Part shown: positions 7,313-11,844 of the stretch, in pieces
How the letters are laid out: each line of letters starts with the position of its first letter
How positions within the stretch are numbered: position 1 is the first letter of the stretch
Source: a virus
IMG/VR virus record: IMGVR_UViG_3300037508_000741
Location: 1-21,713 of that record
DNA length: 21,713 nucleotides
Reading direction: 5' to 3' (one strand)
Translations under genes and position numbers: made by a program
The notes under the pieces: generated by a model
Databases searched by the model: none
What the model saw: the letters and a program-made list of their open reading frames with translations, nothing else
Told to the model about the DNA's origin: nothing

Positions 7313-7507
7313 TCAGTCCTCGTGGGTGAACAGGGGCAGGCGGGCGAGCGCCTCATCACGGTAGCGGTCGGCGTGGGCACCTGCCAACCACGATGCCTCT
7401 ACGGTGATGGGGACCAGGCGCCCCATGGTCTGCTGTGCGTCATCAGTCGGGCGACCTGCCCACACGATCTGGCGGGTCTGGAGGTCGGATGCCATGGAGA
7501 GGATCAT
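7313..7507 (-). CDS. Small hypothetical protein upstream of HicA-like gene (64 aa)
   Basis: A 64-residue frame beginning MILSMASDLQTRQIVWAGR and ending ARLPLFTHED. An internal ATG (MASDLQ, 7495) is an alternative start. Upstream on the minus strand CTGTAGACT at about 7542-7534 resembles the -10 part of the repeated island promoter. Its stop is 3 nt before the HicA-like ATG, so the two form a cassette. It does not show the HicB RNase-H-like pattern, so calling it an antitoxin would rest only on its position. GC-rich like its neighbours. Confidence 0.55.
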   Translation of the reverse strand: MILSMASDLQTRQIVWAGRPTDDAQQTMGRLVPITVEASWLAGAHADRYRDEALARLPLFTHED

Positions 7508-7552
7508 CGGTGTCTGTCGGTTGAACTGAGAGAAGTCTACAGGCGGCGCCGC

Positions 7553-7738
7553 TCAGTGGCGGTCGCTGATGTTCCAGATGCCCCACTGTCCACCGTTGGC
7601 GTGGGCGTCCCGAACTTCGATCGCTTCCATACGCTGGGCGCTGGTGTAGGTCGCCCAACCCTCAGCGGTCTCGCTGGCGAGGGTGCTGCCGTAGCAGGCG
7701 TTCCAGATCAGGTTGGCGGTTTCGAGGGTCATGGTCAT
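7553..7738 (-). CDS. Island protein starting MTMTL (61 aa)
   Basis: A 61-residue protein, MTMTLETANLIWNACYGSTL at the start, then EGWATYTSAQRMEAIEVRDA and a C-terminal GGQWGIWNISDRH. It shares its first five residues, the leader before its ATG and a GWATY motif with the 89-residue gene upstream, suggesting a diverged duplicate or a shuffled fragment. The repeated promoter element (7754-7775) lies directly upstream, with the leader ending AAACGACCC before ATG and no Shine-Dalgarno site. Function unknown. Confidence 0.55.
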   Translation of the reverse strand: MTMTLETANLIWNACYGSTLASETAEGWATYTSAQRMEAIEVRDAHANGGQWGIWNISDRH

Positions 7739-7753
7739 GGGTCGTTTCGTTTC

Positions 7754-7775
7754 GATGCTGTTAGTCTACAGGGTC
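7754..7775 (-). promoter_or_regulatory. Repeated island promoter element, copy 1
   Basis: Minus strand GACCCTGTAGACTAACAGCATC, 22 bp, the same as at 8107, 8287 and 8536 and, but for one base, at 9466. TAGACT can serve as a -10 box. No good -35 box is found 16-18 bp upstream. It precedes the ATG of the 61-residue gene by 15 nt. Confidence 0.65.
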
Positions 7776-7817
7776 GGGCGGCAGGATCGGGGGCATCAGT
7801 GGACACCCCCTCAACCG

Positions 7818-8087
7818 TCACAGCTCTGCCATCATGGCGTTCATCTCGTCGGCATCAATGGCGACGCTATCCCATGCCACCCCGTCACGGGTCTGCCCGA
7901 GGTGGCGACCGATCATGCCATCCATCATGCAGCGAACGAACTTCTCCCAGGGGGTCTCATCATCGCCACAGTACTCTACACATGCCTTGGCGGTGTTGTA
8001 GAGGAATTCATCGTTGCCGATCCACAGGGCGGCATTCCAGGTCTCGTAGGTTGCCCAACCGTTGTAGGTGCTGAGGGTCATGGTCAT
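7818..8087 (-). CDS. NGW-YETW family small protein (DUF7249-like)
   Basis: An 89-residue protein beginning MTMTLSTYNGWATYETWNAA and continuing LWIGNDEFLYNTAKAC. The NG-W-x-x-YETW-x-x-x-LW-x-x-ND/E pattern is that of a small family of unknown function found in many phages and bacteria (DUF7249 by memory). The C-terminal half is acidic, ending DADEMNAMMAEL. The repeated promoter element lies 19 nt before the ATG. A 5-6 bp GC stem-loop follows its stop before the next promoter. Function is not known for the family; abundance in phage accessory regions suggests host takeover. Confidence 0.65.
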   Translation of the reverse strand: MTMTLSTYNGWATYETWNAALWIGNDEFLYNTAKACVEYCGDDETPWEKFVRCMMDGMIGRHLGQTRDGVAWDSVAIDADEMNAMMAEL

Positions 8088-8106
8088 GGTCTCGTTTCGT
8101 TTGGTT

Positions 8107-8128
8107 GATGCTGTTAGTCTACAGGGTC
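8107..8128 (-). promoter_or_regulatory. Repeated island promoter element, copy 2
   Basis: Identical 22-bp element, TAGACT as presumed -10, directly upstream of the NGW-YETW gene. The TGA of the upstream 46-residue gene falls 4 nt before it, so gene end and promoter are fused together. Confidence 0.65.
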
Positions 8129-8131
8129 GGG

Positions 8132-8272
8132 TCAGCGGATCTCTGCCAGGATGGACACCTTCTCAGCTGTCACACGGTCAAGGGTCTGGGCGAGGGCGAA
8201 CACGCTGCCGAGGGTCTGAGCGAACATCAGGCAGATGCCAGCGATCAGGGAGAGGCGGATCAGGTTTGCCAT
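8132..8272 (-). CDS. Small membrane or exported peptide (46 aa)
   Basis: A 46-codon frame beginning MANLIRLSLIAGICLMFAQT, with one hydrophobic segment at residues 4-27 and a short polar C-terminus (AEKVSILAEIR). It could be a membrane-anchored peptide or a signal peptide with a tiny mature part. It is preceded by the repeated promoter element (8287-8308) with a 14-nt leader and stops just before the next copy. It is too short for most gene callers, but its promoter and fit between neighbours support it. Confidence 0.6.
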   Translation of the reverse strand: MANLIRLSLIAGICLMFAQTLGSVFALAQTLDRVTAEKVSILAEIR

Positions 8273-8274
8273 GG

Positions 8275-8310
8275 TTGTCTGTGGTTGATGCTGTTAGTCT
8301 ACAGGGTCAG
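8275..8310 (-). promoter_or_regulatory. Repeated island promoter element, copy 3 (36-bp repeat)
   Basis: Contains the 22-bp core at 8287-8308. The whole 36 bp is identical to 8524-8559, so the leader region before the ATG is duplicated as well as the presumed -10. Confidence 0.7.
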
Positions 8311-8319
8311 CGCCGCCGA

Positions 8320-8520
8320 TCAGGCGAGGCAGTGACGGTTCACCCACTGTCCCAGGGAGAGGGGGCGGATCACCAAGGCGCTCACCATGGCACGACGGGA
8401 GACACCTTCGAAGCGGTAAACCTTCCTGCTGCTGGTGAACTGTACCCGAGCGGTGCCCGTGATAGGATTGACGGTCAGGCGATGGATGGCGCTGCTGTTC
8501 TGGCGGATTCGGAAGATCAT
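8320..8520 (-). CDS. KTSC-domain-like protein (66 aa)
   Basis: A 66-residue protein, MIFRIRQNSSAIHRLTVNPI, then TGTARVQFTSSRKVYRFEGV, and a C-terminal SLGQWVNRHCLA. The order (SS-A-I, strand with TGT-x-x-V-x-F-x-S, Y-x-F-x-GV, then a helix ending S-x-G-x-x-x-N) matches the small KTSC domain, named after a lysyl-tRNA synthetase C-terminal segment and common as a stand-alone phage protein. The function of stand-alone KTSC proteins is not established. A second KTSC-like gene lies at 11951-12193. The repeated promoter element precedes it by 15 nt. Confidence 0.55.
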   Translation of the reverse strand: MIFRIRQNSSAIHRLTVNPITGTARVQFTSSRKVYRFEGVSRRAMVSALVIRPLSLGQWVNRHCLA

Positions 8521-8523
8521 CGT

Positions 8524-8559
8524 TTGTCTGTGGTTGATGCTGTTAGTCTACAGGGTCAG
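8524..8559 (-). promoter_or_regulatory. Repeated island promoter element, copy 4 (36-bp repeat)
   Basis: Core at 8536-8557; all 36 bp match copy 3. The TAA stop of the upstream membrane gene (8545-8543) lies inside the element, made from its TAGACTAAC sequence. Confidence 0.7.
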
Positions 8560-8707
8560 GGGGCGGCGTCTCGCTGCCTTGTGCCAGTTGATCAGGCGTC
8601 CCAGCCGTGAGTTTAATCAGGGCGACAATCGCCGCCACTCCTGCGGGTCCAAACCACATGCAGAGGATGATACCCAGCAGGAGATAACGCTTGCGAATGT
8701 TAATCAA
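8543..8707 (-). CDS. Small membrane protein with probable TTG start (54 aa)
   Basis: A 54-residue frame that would start at a TTG overlapping the ArdA-like stop (TATTGA). The product reads MINIRKRYLLLGIILCMWFG, then an AGVAAIVALIKL second hydrophobic stretch, so two short membrane helices or one hairpin, with a proline-rich PPPDPVD tail. The tail is encoded by the repeated promoter element itself. A start without Shine-Dalgarno but overlapping the upstream stop would work by translational coupling. The start is uncertain; the next in-frame ATG (residue 17) would leave only the second hydrophobic stretch. Confidence 0.45.
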   Translation of the reverse strand: MINIRKRYLLLGIILCMWFGPAGVAAIVALIKLTAGTPDQLAQGSETPPPDPVD

Positions 8708-9135
8708 TAGTCGCTGAAGATGTGGCAGGAACGATAGGACGTGCCATCATCACAAGAGGTGAAATCGTAGCGCAGGTTGCGATCGTAAGTTGCCTCCCAA
8801 TCAATCACCAAACCATCGGGAACATTCATGGTTTCGTTATAGTAATCCTCAGCGAAGTCTGCCTCAGAATCGTAACACCCACGGTAGCGATCATCGCAAC
8901 CTTCGATGTTATCAATTCCATCCTCACTGGCGAGTGCATCTACTGCCTCGTATCCGATCGCTTCACCACAGCGAACATACTCCTCGTAGATGTTAACGAA
9001 GGCACGCTCATTGTACTCATCAATGAACTCCAGAATGTCATCCAGAGCGTAGTTATCTTCGAGCAATTCTTCGATCTTCTCGACAGTTTCAGTGCTGAGA
9101 ACTTCTTTGTAGTTAGCGGTCAAAGTGATGGACAT
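8704..9135 (-). CDS. ArdA-like antirestriction protein
   Basis: A 143-residue, strongly acidic protein. The centre and C-terminus follow the ArdA pattern: EFIDEYNERAFVNIYEEY, AIGYEAVDAL, then D-x-Y-RGCYDSEADFAEDYYNE, P-x-GLVIDWEATYDRNLRYDF and a final HIFSDY. ArdA proteins mimic DNA and block type I restriction enzymes. The ATG at 9135 is preferred over the one at 9201, because the extra 22 residues (MGKILHHRRGD...) are basic and unlike the family. The gene is visibly less GC-rich than its neighbours. It has its own strong promoter at 9253-9281 with a leader of more than 100 nt. Confidence 0.7.
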   Translation of the reverse strand: MSITLTANYKEVLSTETVEKIEELLEDNYALDDILEFIDEYNERAFVNIYEEYVRCGEAIGYEAVDALASEDGIDNIEGCDDRYRGCYDSEADFAEDYYNETMNVPDGLVIDWEATYDRNLRYDFTSCDDGTSYRSCHIFSDY

Positions 9136-9252
9136 TTGTGAAGTGAAATGGTTTGGGGTGGGGCACCGATCTCCCCTACGGTGGTGAAGGATCTTACCCA
9201 TGACCTGTCCCGATGTCGGGTGGTTTCGCTGGGAGGGTTCGCTTCTGAAGGT

Positions 9253-9281
9253 AGTATGGAGCAGATCGGGGGGAAAGTCAA
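9253..9281 (-). promoter_or_regulatory. Sigma70-like promoter for the ArdA-like gene
   Basis: Minus strand TTGACT (9281-9276), 17 bp, CATACT (9258-9253). The -35 is followed by TTCCCCCC, like the promoters at 10653 and 11556. A CAAGTGG/CCGCTTG stem with one G-U pair lies just upstream and overlaps the -35. The leader of about 110 nt contains a CCCGA/TCGGG hairpin. Confidence 0.8.
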
Positions 9282-9306
9282 GCGGTCTGTGCCACTTGTT
9301 GAACTG

Positions 9307-9468
9307 TCACATCCCGTTCAGGAAATCGGCAAGCGCCTCCCTATACTCTGCCTCAGTCTCAAAGGTGCGACCGTGGATAGTACGGGGGTACTCTGCCTTA
9401 GGAGCAGGTGCCTTGCTGGGCTCCTTGCCCTGGGCGATGATCTGAGCGATGTAGGGGTTGTTTGTCAT
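9307..9468 (-). CDS. Small hypothetical protein (53 aa)
   Basis: A 53-codon frame beginning MTNNPYIAQIIAQGKEPSKA and ending EALADFLNGM. A short disordered Lys/Pro/Ala segment separates two helices (PYIAQIIAQG and TEAEYREALADFL). The fifth copy of the repeated island promoter overlaps its ATG by 3 nt: the element ends GCATG, so the message would be leaderless or nearly so. It ends just upstream of the ArdA promoter. No family recognised. Confidence 0.6.
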   Translation of the reverse strand: MTNNPYIAQIIAQGKEPSKAPAPKAEYPRTIHGRTFETEAEYREALADFLNGM

Positions 9469-9487
9469 GCTGTTAGTCTACAGGGTC
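9466..9487 (-). promoter_or_regulatory. Repeated island promoter element, copy 5
   Basis: Twenty-one of 22 bases match copies 1-4. Here the ATG at 9468-9466 is part of the element, only about 9 nt after TAGACT (9481-9476 region), which places translation start at or next to the transcript start. Confidence 0.6.
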
Positions 9488-9491
9488 AGGT

Positions 9492-9508
9492 GGGGGATCC
9501 GATCCCCC
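9492..9508 (-). terminator. Stem-loop between gene stop and promoter copy 5
   Basis: GGGGGATC-C-GATCCCCC, perfect arms. It lies between the TGA of the 63-residue gene and the next promoter element, so it can end one transcript before the next begins. There is no U-tract. Confidence 0.5.
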
Positions 9509-9521
9509 TTGTGCCAGTGTG

Positions 9522-9713
9522 TCAGGCGTCCATCCCCATCGCTGCCTTCAGGTCGTTGTATGCCTTCAGGTAGTAGTCTGCATCGCTGCCCTTACCTGCC
9601 ACGCGGCAGTCACAGGCAAGGCACAGGAGAGCGGTACGGATCGTGCTCCACTGTGCCTCGGTGAGGGTCACCGTGGCGAGGTCAAGGGGAAGGACGTTGG
9701 TTCGGACGGTCAT
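9522..9713 (-). CDS. Small helical hypothetical protein (63 aa)
   Basis: A 63-residue protein beginning MTVRTNVLPLDLATVTLTEA and ending YNDLKAAMGMDA. LTEAQWSTIRTALL and YYLKAYNDLKAAM look like two helices joined by a CLACDCRVAGKG segment with three cysteines. The ATG at 9713 is preferred over an upstream one because a -10-like TATACT lies at 9744-9739 and a leader ending AAACGACCCG precedes it. The pattern LTEAQW-x-x-I-x-x-AL resembles many small phage proteins of unknown function. Confidence 0.65.
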   Translation of the reverse strand: MTVRTNVLPLDLATVTLTEAQWSTIRTALLCLACDCRVAGKGSDADYYLKAYNDLKAAMGMDA

Positions 9714-9738
9714 CGGGTCGTTTGATTGAACTGGAATC

Positions 9739-9744
9739 AGTATA
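9739..9744 (-). promoter_or_regulatory. -10-like TATACT upstream of the 63-residue gene
   Basis: TATACT preceded by GTCAACCTC, similar in position to the TGACCCTG before TAGACT in the repeated element. No clear -35 box. Confidence 0.45.
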
Positions 9745-9763
9745 GAGGTTGACGGGGTGGGGT

Positions 9764-9786
9764 GGGAGTGGTAGTGTACCACTCCC
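9764..9786 (-). terminator. Stem-loop after the 44-residue gene
   Basis: GGGAGTGGTA-GTG-TACCACTCCC, perfect 10-bp arms and a 3-nt loop. It follows the stop at 9794 by 7 nt and precedes the next promoter, the same order as at 9492-9508. No U-tract. Confidence 0.6.
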
Positions 9787-9793
9787 TGAACTG

Positions 9794-9928
9794 TCACTCC
9801 TCGGGTCCGAAGCAGCACTCAAGGCAGAACGCCTCCAGCTCTGCATCATCATCCATGGGCCAGGGTTGATCGAAGATCTCACCCTCGCAGTCCTGAATCT
9901 CATCCCAAAGGCAGGTGTCGAAGTCCAT
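9794..9928 (-). CDS. Small acidic protein (44 aa)
   Basis: A 44-residue protein beginning MDFDTCLWDEIQDCEGEIFD and ending CLECCFGPEE. It is extremely acidic, with five cysteines including CLECC. The ATG at 9928 is preceded by a leader ending AAACGACCCG and by TATACT with a TTGTAG -35 at 16 bp. Highly acidic small phage proteins can mimic DNA or bind host polymerase, but nothing specific is seen here. Confidence 0.6.
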   Translation of the reverse strand: MDFDTCLWDEIQDCEGEIFDQPWPMDDDAELEAFCLECCFGPEE

Positions 9929-9953
9929 CGGGTCGTTTGCTGTTGACTCCCTT

Positions 9954-9981
9954 AGTATAGGGTCAGCAGCGCCCCCTACAA
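9954..9981 (-). promoter_or_regulatory. Promoter for the 44-residue gene
   Basis: Minus strand TTGTAG (9981-9976), 16 bp, TATACT (9959-9954). The spacer ends CTGACCC, as in the repeated island element. Confidence 0.55.
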
Positions 9982-10029
9982 CCCCCCCGTGTGCCACCTC
10001 TCAAACTGGCCGCGGCGACCTAGACAGAT

Positions 10030-10056
10030 GCCCTCTAGGCGACTAACCTAGAGGGC
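10030..10056. terminator. Perfect 10-bp stem-loop at the island's right edge
   Basis: GCCCTCTAGG, 7-nt loop, CCTAGAGGGC. It lies between the stop of the 64-residue gene (10103) and the promoter at 9981, near where composition returns to AT-rich. No U-tract on either strand. Confidence 0.55.
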
Positions 10057-10102
10057 GGGAGGGGAGGGAAGCAAGGGGGCAGCGAAGCGGCCGCTCAGTT
10101 TG

Positions 10103-10297
10103 TTATACTAATACGTGGCGATAATCAATGGATTTAATACACCAACCCATCGCACATGTAACCTCTTCAACTAGATCATCTTCATCATCTGCCTCCCAGA
10201 TGTGTCCTACTGTGTCACCGATAATGTCATCACGCTCTGCATCTGTGAGGTCTTCATCATCAAAATCAAACTCAATTTCAGTGATTTGGTACAACAT
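10103..10297 (-). CDS. Conserved acidic cyanophage protein (64 aa)
   Basis: A 64-residue protein beginning MLYQITEIEFDFDDEDLTDA and ending CIKSIDYRHVLV. A segment HIWEADDEDDLVEEVTCAMG looks typical of a small family I associate with T4-like cyanophages. Its start lies 2 nt after the stop of the preceding gene, in an operon led by the promoter at 10625-10653. No domain known. Confidence 0.75.
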   Translation of the reverse strand: MLYQITEIEFDFDDEDLTDAERDDIIGDTVGHIWEADDEDDLVEEVTCAMGWCIKSIDYRHVLV

Positions 10298-10299
10298 GA

Positions 10300-10482
10300 T
10301 CAGTCAAGAAGATCGGGATAGTAAGACTCAACCTCAGAAATTAACTCCTCATCAGTATAGCTGGTGAGATTTTCTTCCATCTGGTCACCAACAATACGGA
10401 GCAAATCTTTGGTGCTCATGTTATCAAGCAAACGATCAATGTATGCTTCAACCAATGCTTCACGATCAAAAGTGTTTGTCAT
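10300..10482 (-). CDS. Conserved small cyanophage protein (60 aa)
   Basis: A 60-residue protein beginning MTNTFDREALVEAYIDRLLD, with a second half SYTDEELISEVESYYPDLLD. The DNMSTKDLL and TDEEL-I-x-E-V-x-x-YYPDLLD segments look conserved in cyanophage early regions. It overlaps the upstream 41-residue gene by 4 nt (ATGA) and precedes the 64-residue gene by 2 nt. Function unknown; all-helical by appearance. Confidence 0.75.
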   Translation of the reverse strand: MTNTFDREALVEAYIDRLLDNMSTKDLLRIVGDQMEENLTSYTDEELISEVESYYPDLLD

Positions 10483-10604
10483 TTCCGAAGGGGAGAATTG
10501 TAGTAGCGAGTGAAGGCAGTTACGATGATAATCGCAGTGGAGATGACACCAACTAACCCGAGGAAAGTAACAGCGTCGCCAGTGAAAGTGTAAGTGTCAG
10601 GCAT
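10479..10604 (-). CDS. Small membrane protein (41 aa)
   Basis: A 41-codon frame, MPDTYTFTGDAVTFLGLVGV followed by ISTAIIIVTAFTRYYNSPLRK. One transmembrane helix covers about residues 12-31, with a positive C-terminus. It is the first gene after a strong promoter and its TGA overlaps the next ATG (ATGA). It is one of several tiny single-helix proteins in this window. Confidence 0.65.
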   Translation of the reverse strand: MPDTYTFTGDAVTFLGLVGVISTAIIIVTAFTRYYNSPLRK

Positions 10605-10624
10605 GAAATCTCGTGAACAAATGT

Positions 10625-10679
10625 AGAATAGATCATCAGGGGGTGAAAGTCAACCCCCTGAGCGATAAGCATTGCTTAT
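10625..10679 (-). promoter_or_regulatory. Strong promoter with 17-nt upstream element and -35 stem-loop
   Basis: Minus strand order: element ATAAGCAATGCTTATCG (10679-10663), 9 nt, TTGACT (10653-10648), 17 bp, TATTCT (10630-10625). CAGGGGGT/ACCCCCTG arms (10637-10644 and 10653-10660) enclose an 8-nt loop holding most of the -35. The upstream element is itself a perfect palindrome, ATAAGCA-T-TGCTTAT in its core. Confidence 0.8.
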
Positions 10680-10713
10680 GTTACATATTAGAGATAGTTA
10701 TTTGACAATGATA

Positions 10714-10851
10714 TCAGAATTCGATAGTCTCAAGGGTAGGAGAATTCTGATACTCATCCACCGAATCTTCGGTCAGAGTGTCAAGAACTGCCATCAGTTC
10801 GTTACCATCAGCGGCACGATTGAGCAGGGAAAGCATCACTTCTTTGGTCAT
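10714..10851 (-). CDS. Small acidic cyanophage protein (45 aa)
   Basis: A 45-codon frame beginning MTKEVMLSLLNRAADGNELM and ending YQNSPTLETIEF. The pattern LLNRA-x-DGNEL-x-x-x-LDTLTEDSVDEY looks like a small helical family common in cyanophage early regions. It lies 42 nt downstream of the 42-residue gene, separated from it by the hairpin at 10884-10910, and upstream of the strong promoter at 10625-10679. Function unknown. Confidence 0.7.
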   Translation of the reverse strand: MTKEVMLSLLNRAADGNELMAVLDTLTEDSVDEYQNSPTLETIEF

Positions 10852-10883
10852 AATGTTGTTGGGGGTAAGGTATACTAAAGGGA

Positions 10884-10910
10884 TTGAATATGATTAGATA
10901 TCATATTCAA
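10884..10910. terminator. Stem-loop overlapping the end of the 42-residue gene
   Basis: TTGAATATGA, 7-nt loop, TCATATTCAA; perfect 10-bp arms. The loop contains the stop codon of the 42-residue gene. On the minus strand it is followed by TTTAGTATACC, a possible weak -10 for the next gene. Confidence 0.45.
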
Positions 10911-11022
10911 TTTCCATTACATTATCAATGGAATAATCATCAACAATGTAACCATCTTCATCAAGGAAGATATCAGCCATTTCTTGTTCTACAATTTCAG
11001 TGTACATTTCAGAAGTGGTCAT
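10894..11022 (-). CDS. Small acidic protein (42 aa)
   Basis: A 42-codon frame beginning MTTSEMYTEIVEQEMADIFL and ending NVMEIEYDI, strongly acidic. It has the best Shine-Dalgarno site of this part of the window (AAGGAG 7 nt before ATG), unlike most neighbours, whose leaders lack one. A perfect 28-bp palindrome lies 26 nt upstream of the start. Function unknown. Confidence 0.7.
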   Translation of the reverse strand: MTTSEMYTEIVEQEMADIFLDEDGYIVDDYSIDNVMEIEYDI

Positions 11023-11047
11023 TCATTAACTCCTTTGATTGTTAATT

Positions 11048-11075
11048 AAATTTATAACTTTAAAGTTATAAATTT
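11048..11075. repeat. Perfect 28-bp AT palindrome
   Basis: AAATTTATAACTTT and its exact complement, centred between 11061 and 11062. It lies upstream of the 42-residue gene and could be an operator, a cruciform or part of an origin-like region. Confidence 0.7.
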
Positions 11076-11099
11076 TAAGTTTTGTTAGAATTTAAAAAC

Positions 11100-11192
11100 T
11101 TAAAGATTCTGAGGTTTCTGAGAATTTTAAGTTTTCAAGGTTTCTGAGAATTCAAGATTTCGTAAAATTCTCAGAAACCTCAGAATCTTTAA
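11100..11192. repeat. 30-bp perfect inverted repeat with 33-nt spacer
   Basis: Arms 11100-11129 and 11163-11192 are exact complements over 30 bp (arm begins TAAAGATTCTGAGG on the plus strand). The spacer carries another copy of the GGTTTCTGAGAATT part. The right arm includes the stop codon of the 104-residue gene, so the transcript end would fold into a long hairpin. Confidence 0.85.
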
Positions 11193-11503
11193 TTCAGACG
11201 CATTCCAGAAAAGAAAGGAATCGCGCCGCCCGCTTGACTCACAAACCACTGACCTTTCTTCTGAAAGACACGCTCACCAGGAACACCATGCTCGGTGAGA
11301 ATAGCATTCAGGCGAGACTTGGTGGTGACAGTCTGCCAACCACCATCAAACAGGCGAATCCAATTGTCACCAACCTCGGCAATCAAGTTACCATGAAGGC
11401 GAACCTGAGACACACCATCAATATTCATGACGCTGGTATTGTCACCACGCCAATCAACCTCACGGGTGATGGCAGCGTTCATTTGGCGTTCGATGAGGCG
11501 CAT
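11189..11503 (-). CDS. Conserved phage/bacterial hypothetical protein (104 aa)
   Basis: A 104-residue protein beginning MRLIERQMNAAITREVDWRG, with the pattern NTSV-x-x-x-x-G-x-S-x-V-x-LHGN-x-IA, W-x-T-VTTKSRLNAIL and VFQKKGQWFV. This arrangement is familiar from small proteins in many phages and in some bacteria; the domain is beta-rich and its role is unknown to me. The ATG at 11503 is supported by the leader ending AAACGACCC and the strong promoter at 11528-11556. Its stop lies in the 30-bp inverted repeat. Confidence 0.8.
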   Translation of the reverse strand: MRLIERQMNAAITREVDWRGDNTSVMNIDGVSQVRLHGNLIAEVGDNWIRLFDGGWQTVTTKSRLNAILTEHGVPGERVFQKKGQWFVSQAGGAIPFFSGMRLN

Positions 11504-11527
11504 GGGTCGTTTGCTCTTGACTTAGTT

Positions 11528-11582
11528 AGTATGGCAGGGGTGGGGGTGAAAGTCAACCCCCCTAACCATCACCTTTGCTTAT
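11528..11582 (-). promoter_or_regulatory. Strong promoter with upstream element and -35 stem-loop
   Basis: Minus strand: ATAAGCAAAGGTGATGG (11582-11566, a degenerate copy of the 17-nt element), 9 nt, TTGACT (11556-11551), 17 bp, CATACT (11533-11528). GGGGGT/ACCCCC arms enclose the same 8-nt GAAAGTCA (plus strand) loop as at 10637-10660. Confidence 0.8.
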
Positions 11583-11606
11583 GGGTCAGATTAGAGGGGC
11601 TTATAG

Positions 11607-11674
11607 AGTTTTCCACAGGGCTGTGGAAAACTTTCAATAGTTTTCCACAGGTTTTGTTATATCTGTGGAAAACT
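11607..11674. repeat. Two inverted pairs of DnaA-box-like TTTTCCACA
   Basis: AGTTTTCCACAG and its complement occur twice: 11607-11618/11621-11632 (2-nt loop) and 11639-11650/11663-11674 (12-nt loop). The 9-mer TTTTCCACA matches what I recall as the DnaA box of Synechococcus elongatus. The second pair begins 6 nt after the stop of the 54-residue gene, so a 3'-end hairpin role is also possible. Confidence 0.7.
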
Positions 11675-11679
11675 TTTAC

Positions 11680-11844
11680 TTACCATTGTATATCATCACC
11701 GTCAAACTTAAGTTTCTTCTGCTTCTTGGGAGTTCGTCCCTTGTTTTGTACTTTCACGCCATACTGGATTTCTAAATCTTGCTCATCAAATTCATCGAAG
11801 TCGTTATAGAATTCTTTGAAGTTGTTTCCCTTTGCTTTAGCCAT
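11680..11844 (-). CDS. Small charged protein (54 aa)
   Basis: A 54-codon frame beginning MAKAKGNNFKEFYNDFDEFD, then a basic NKGRTPKKQKKLKF and an acidic DGDDIQW end. The strong charge segregation (acidic middle, basic segment, acidic tip) suggests binding to nucleic acid or a host protein. No clear promoter; the region 11845-11950 has TTGTCA but a poor -10. Two TTTTCCACA hairpins follow its stop. It resembles small cyanophage proteins but no function is known. Confidence 0.7.
   Translation of the reverse strand: MAKAKGNNFKEFYNDFDEFDEQDLEIQYGVKVQNKGRTPKKQKKLKFDGDDIQW

Noticed and set aside
7175-8074. Long plus-strand open frame of 299 codons in the GC-rich island
   Set aside because: It is antisense to several minus-strand genes that have promoters and recognisable families. 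GC-rich DNA gives long spurious frames, and the product is Arg/Ser/His-rich with no domain pattern.
9136-9201. N-terminal extension of the ArdA-like protein to the ATG at 9201
   Set aside because: The added 22 residues are basic and unlike the acidic family; the ATG at 9135 starts a typical MSITL N-terminus.
7754-9487. CRISPR array, considered because one 21-22 bp sequence recurs five times
   Set aside because: Spacing is irregular (about 180 to 930 bp) and the intervals are coding; the repeat sits at promoter positions.
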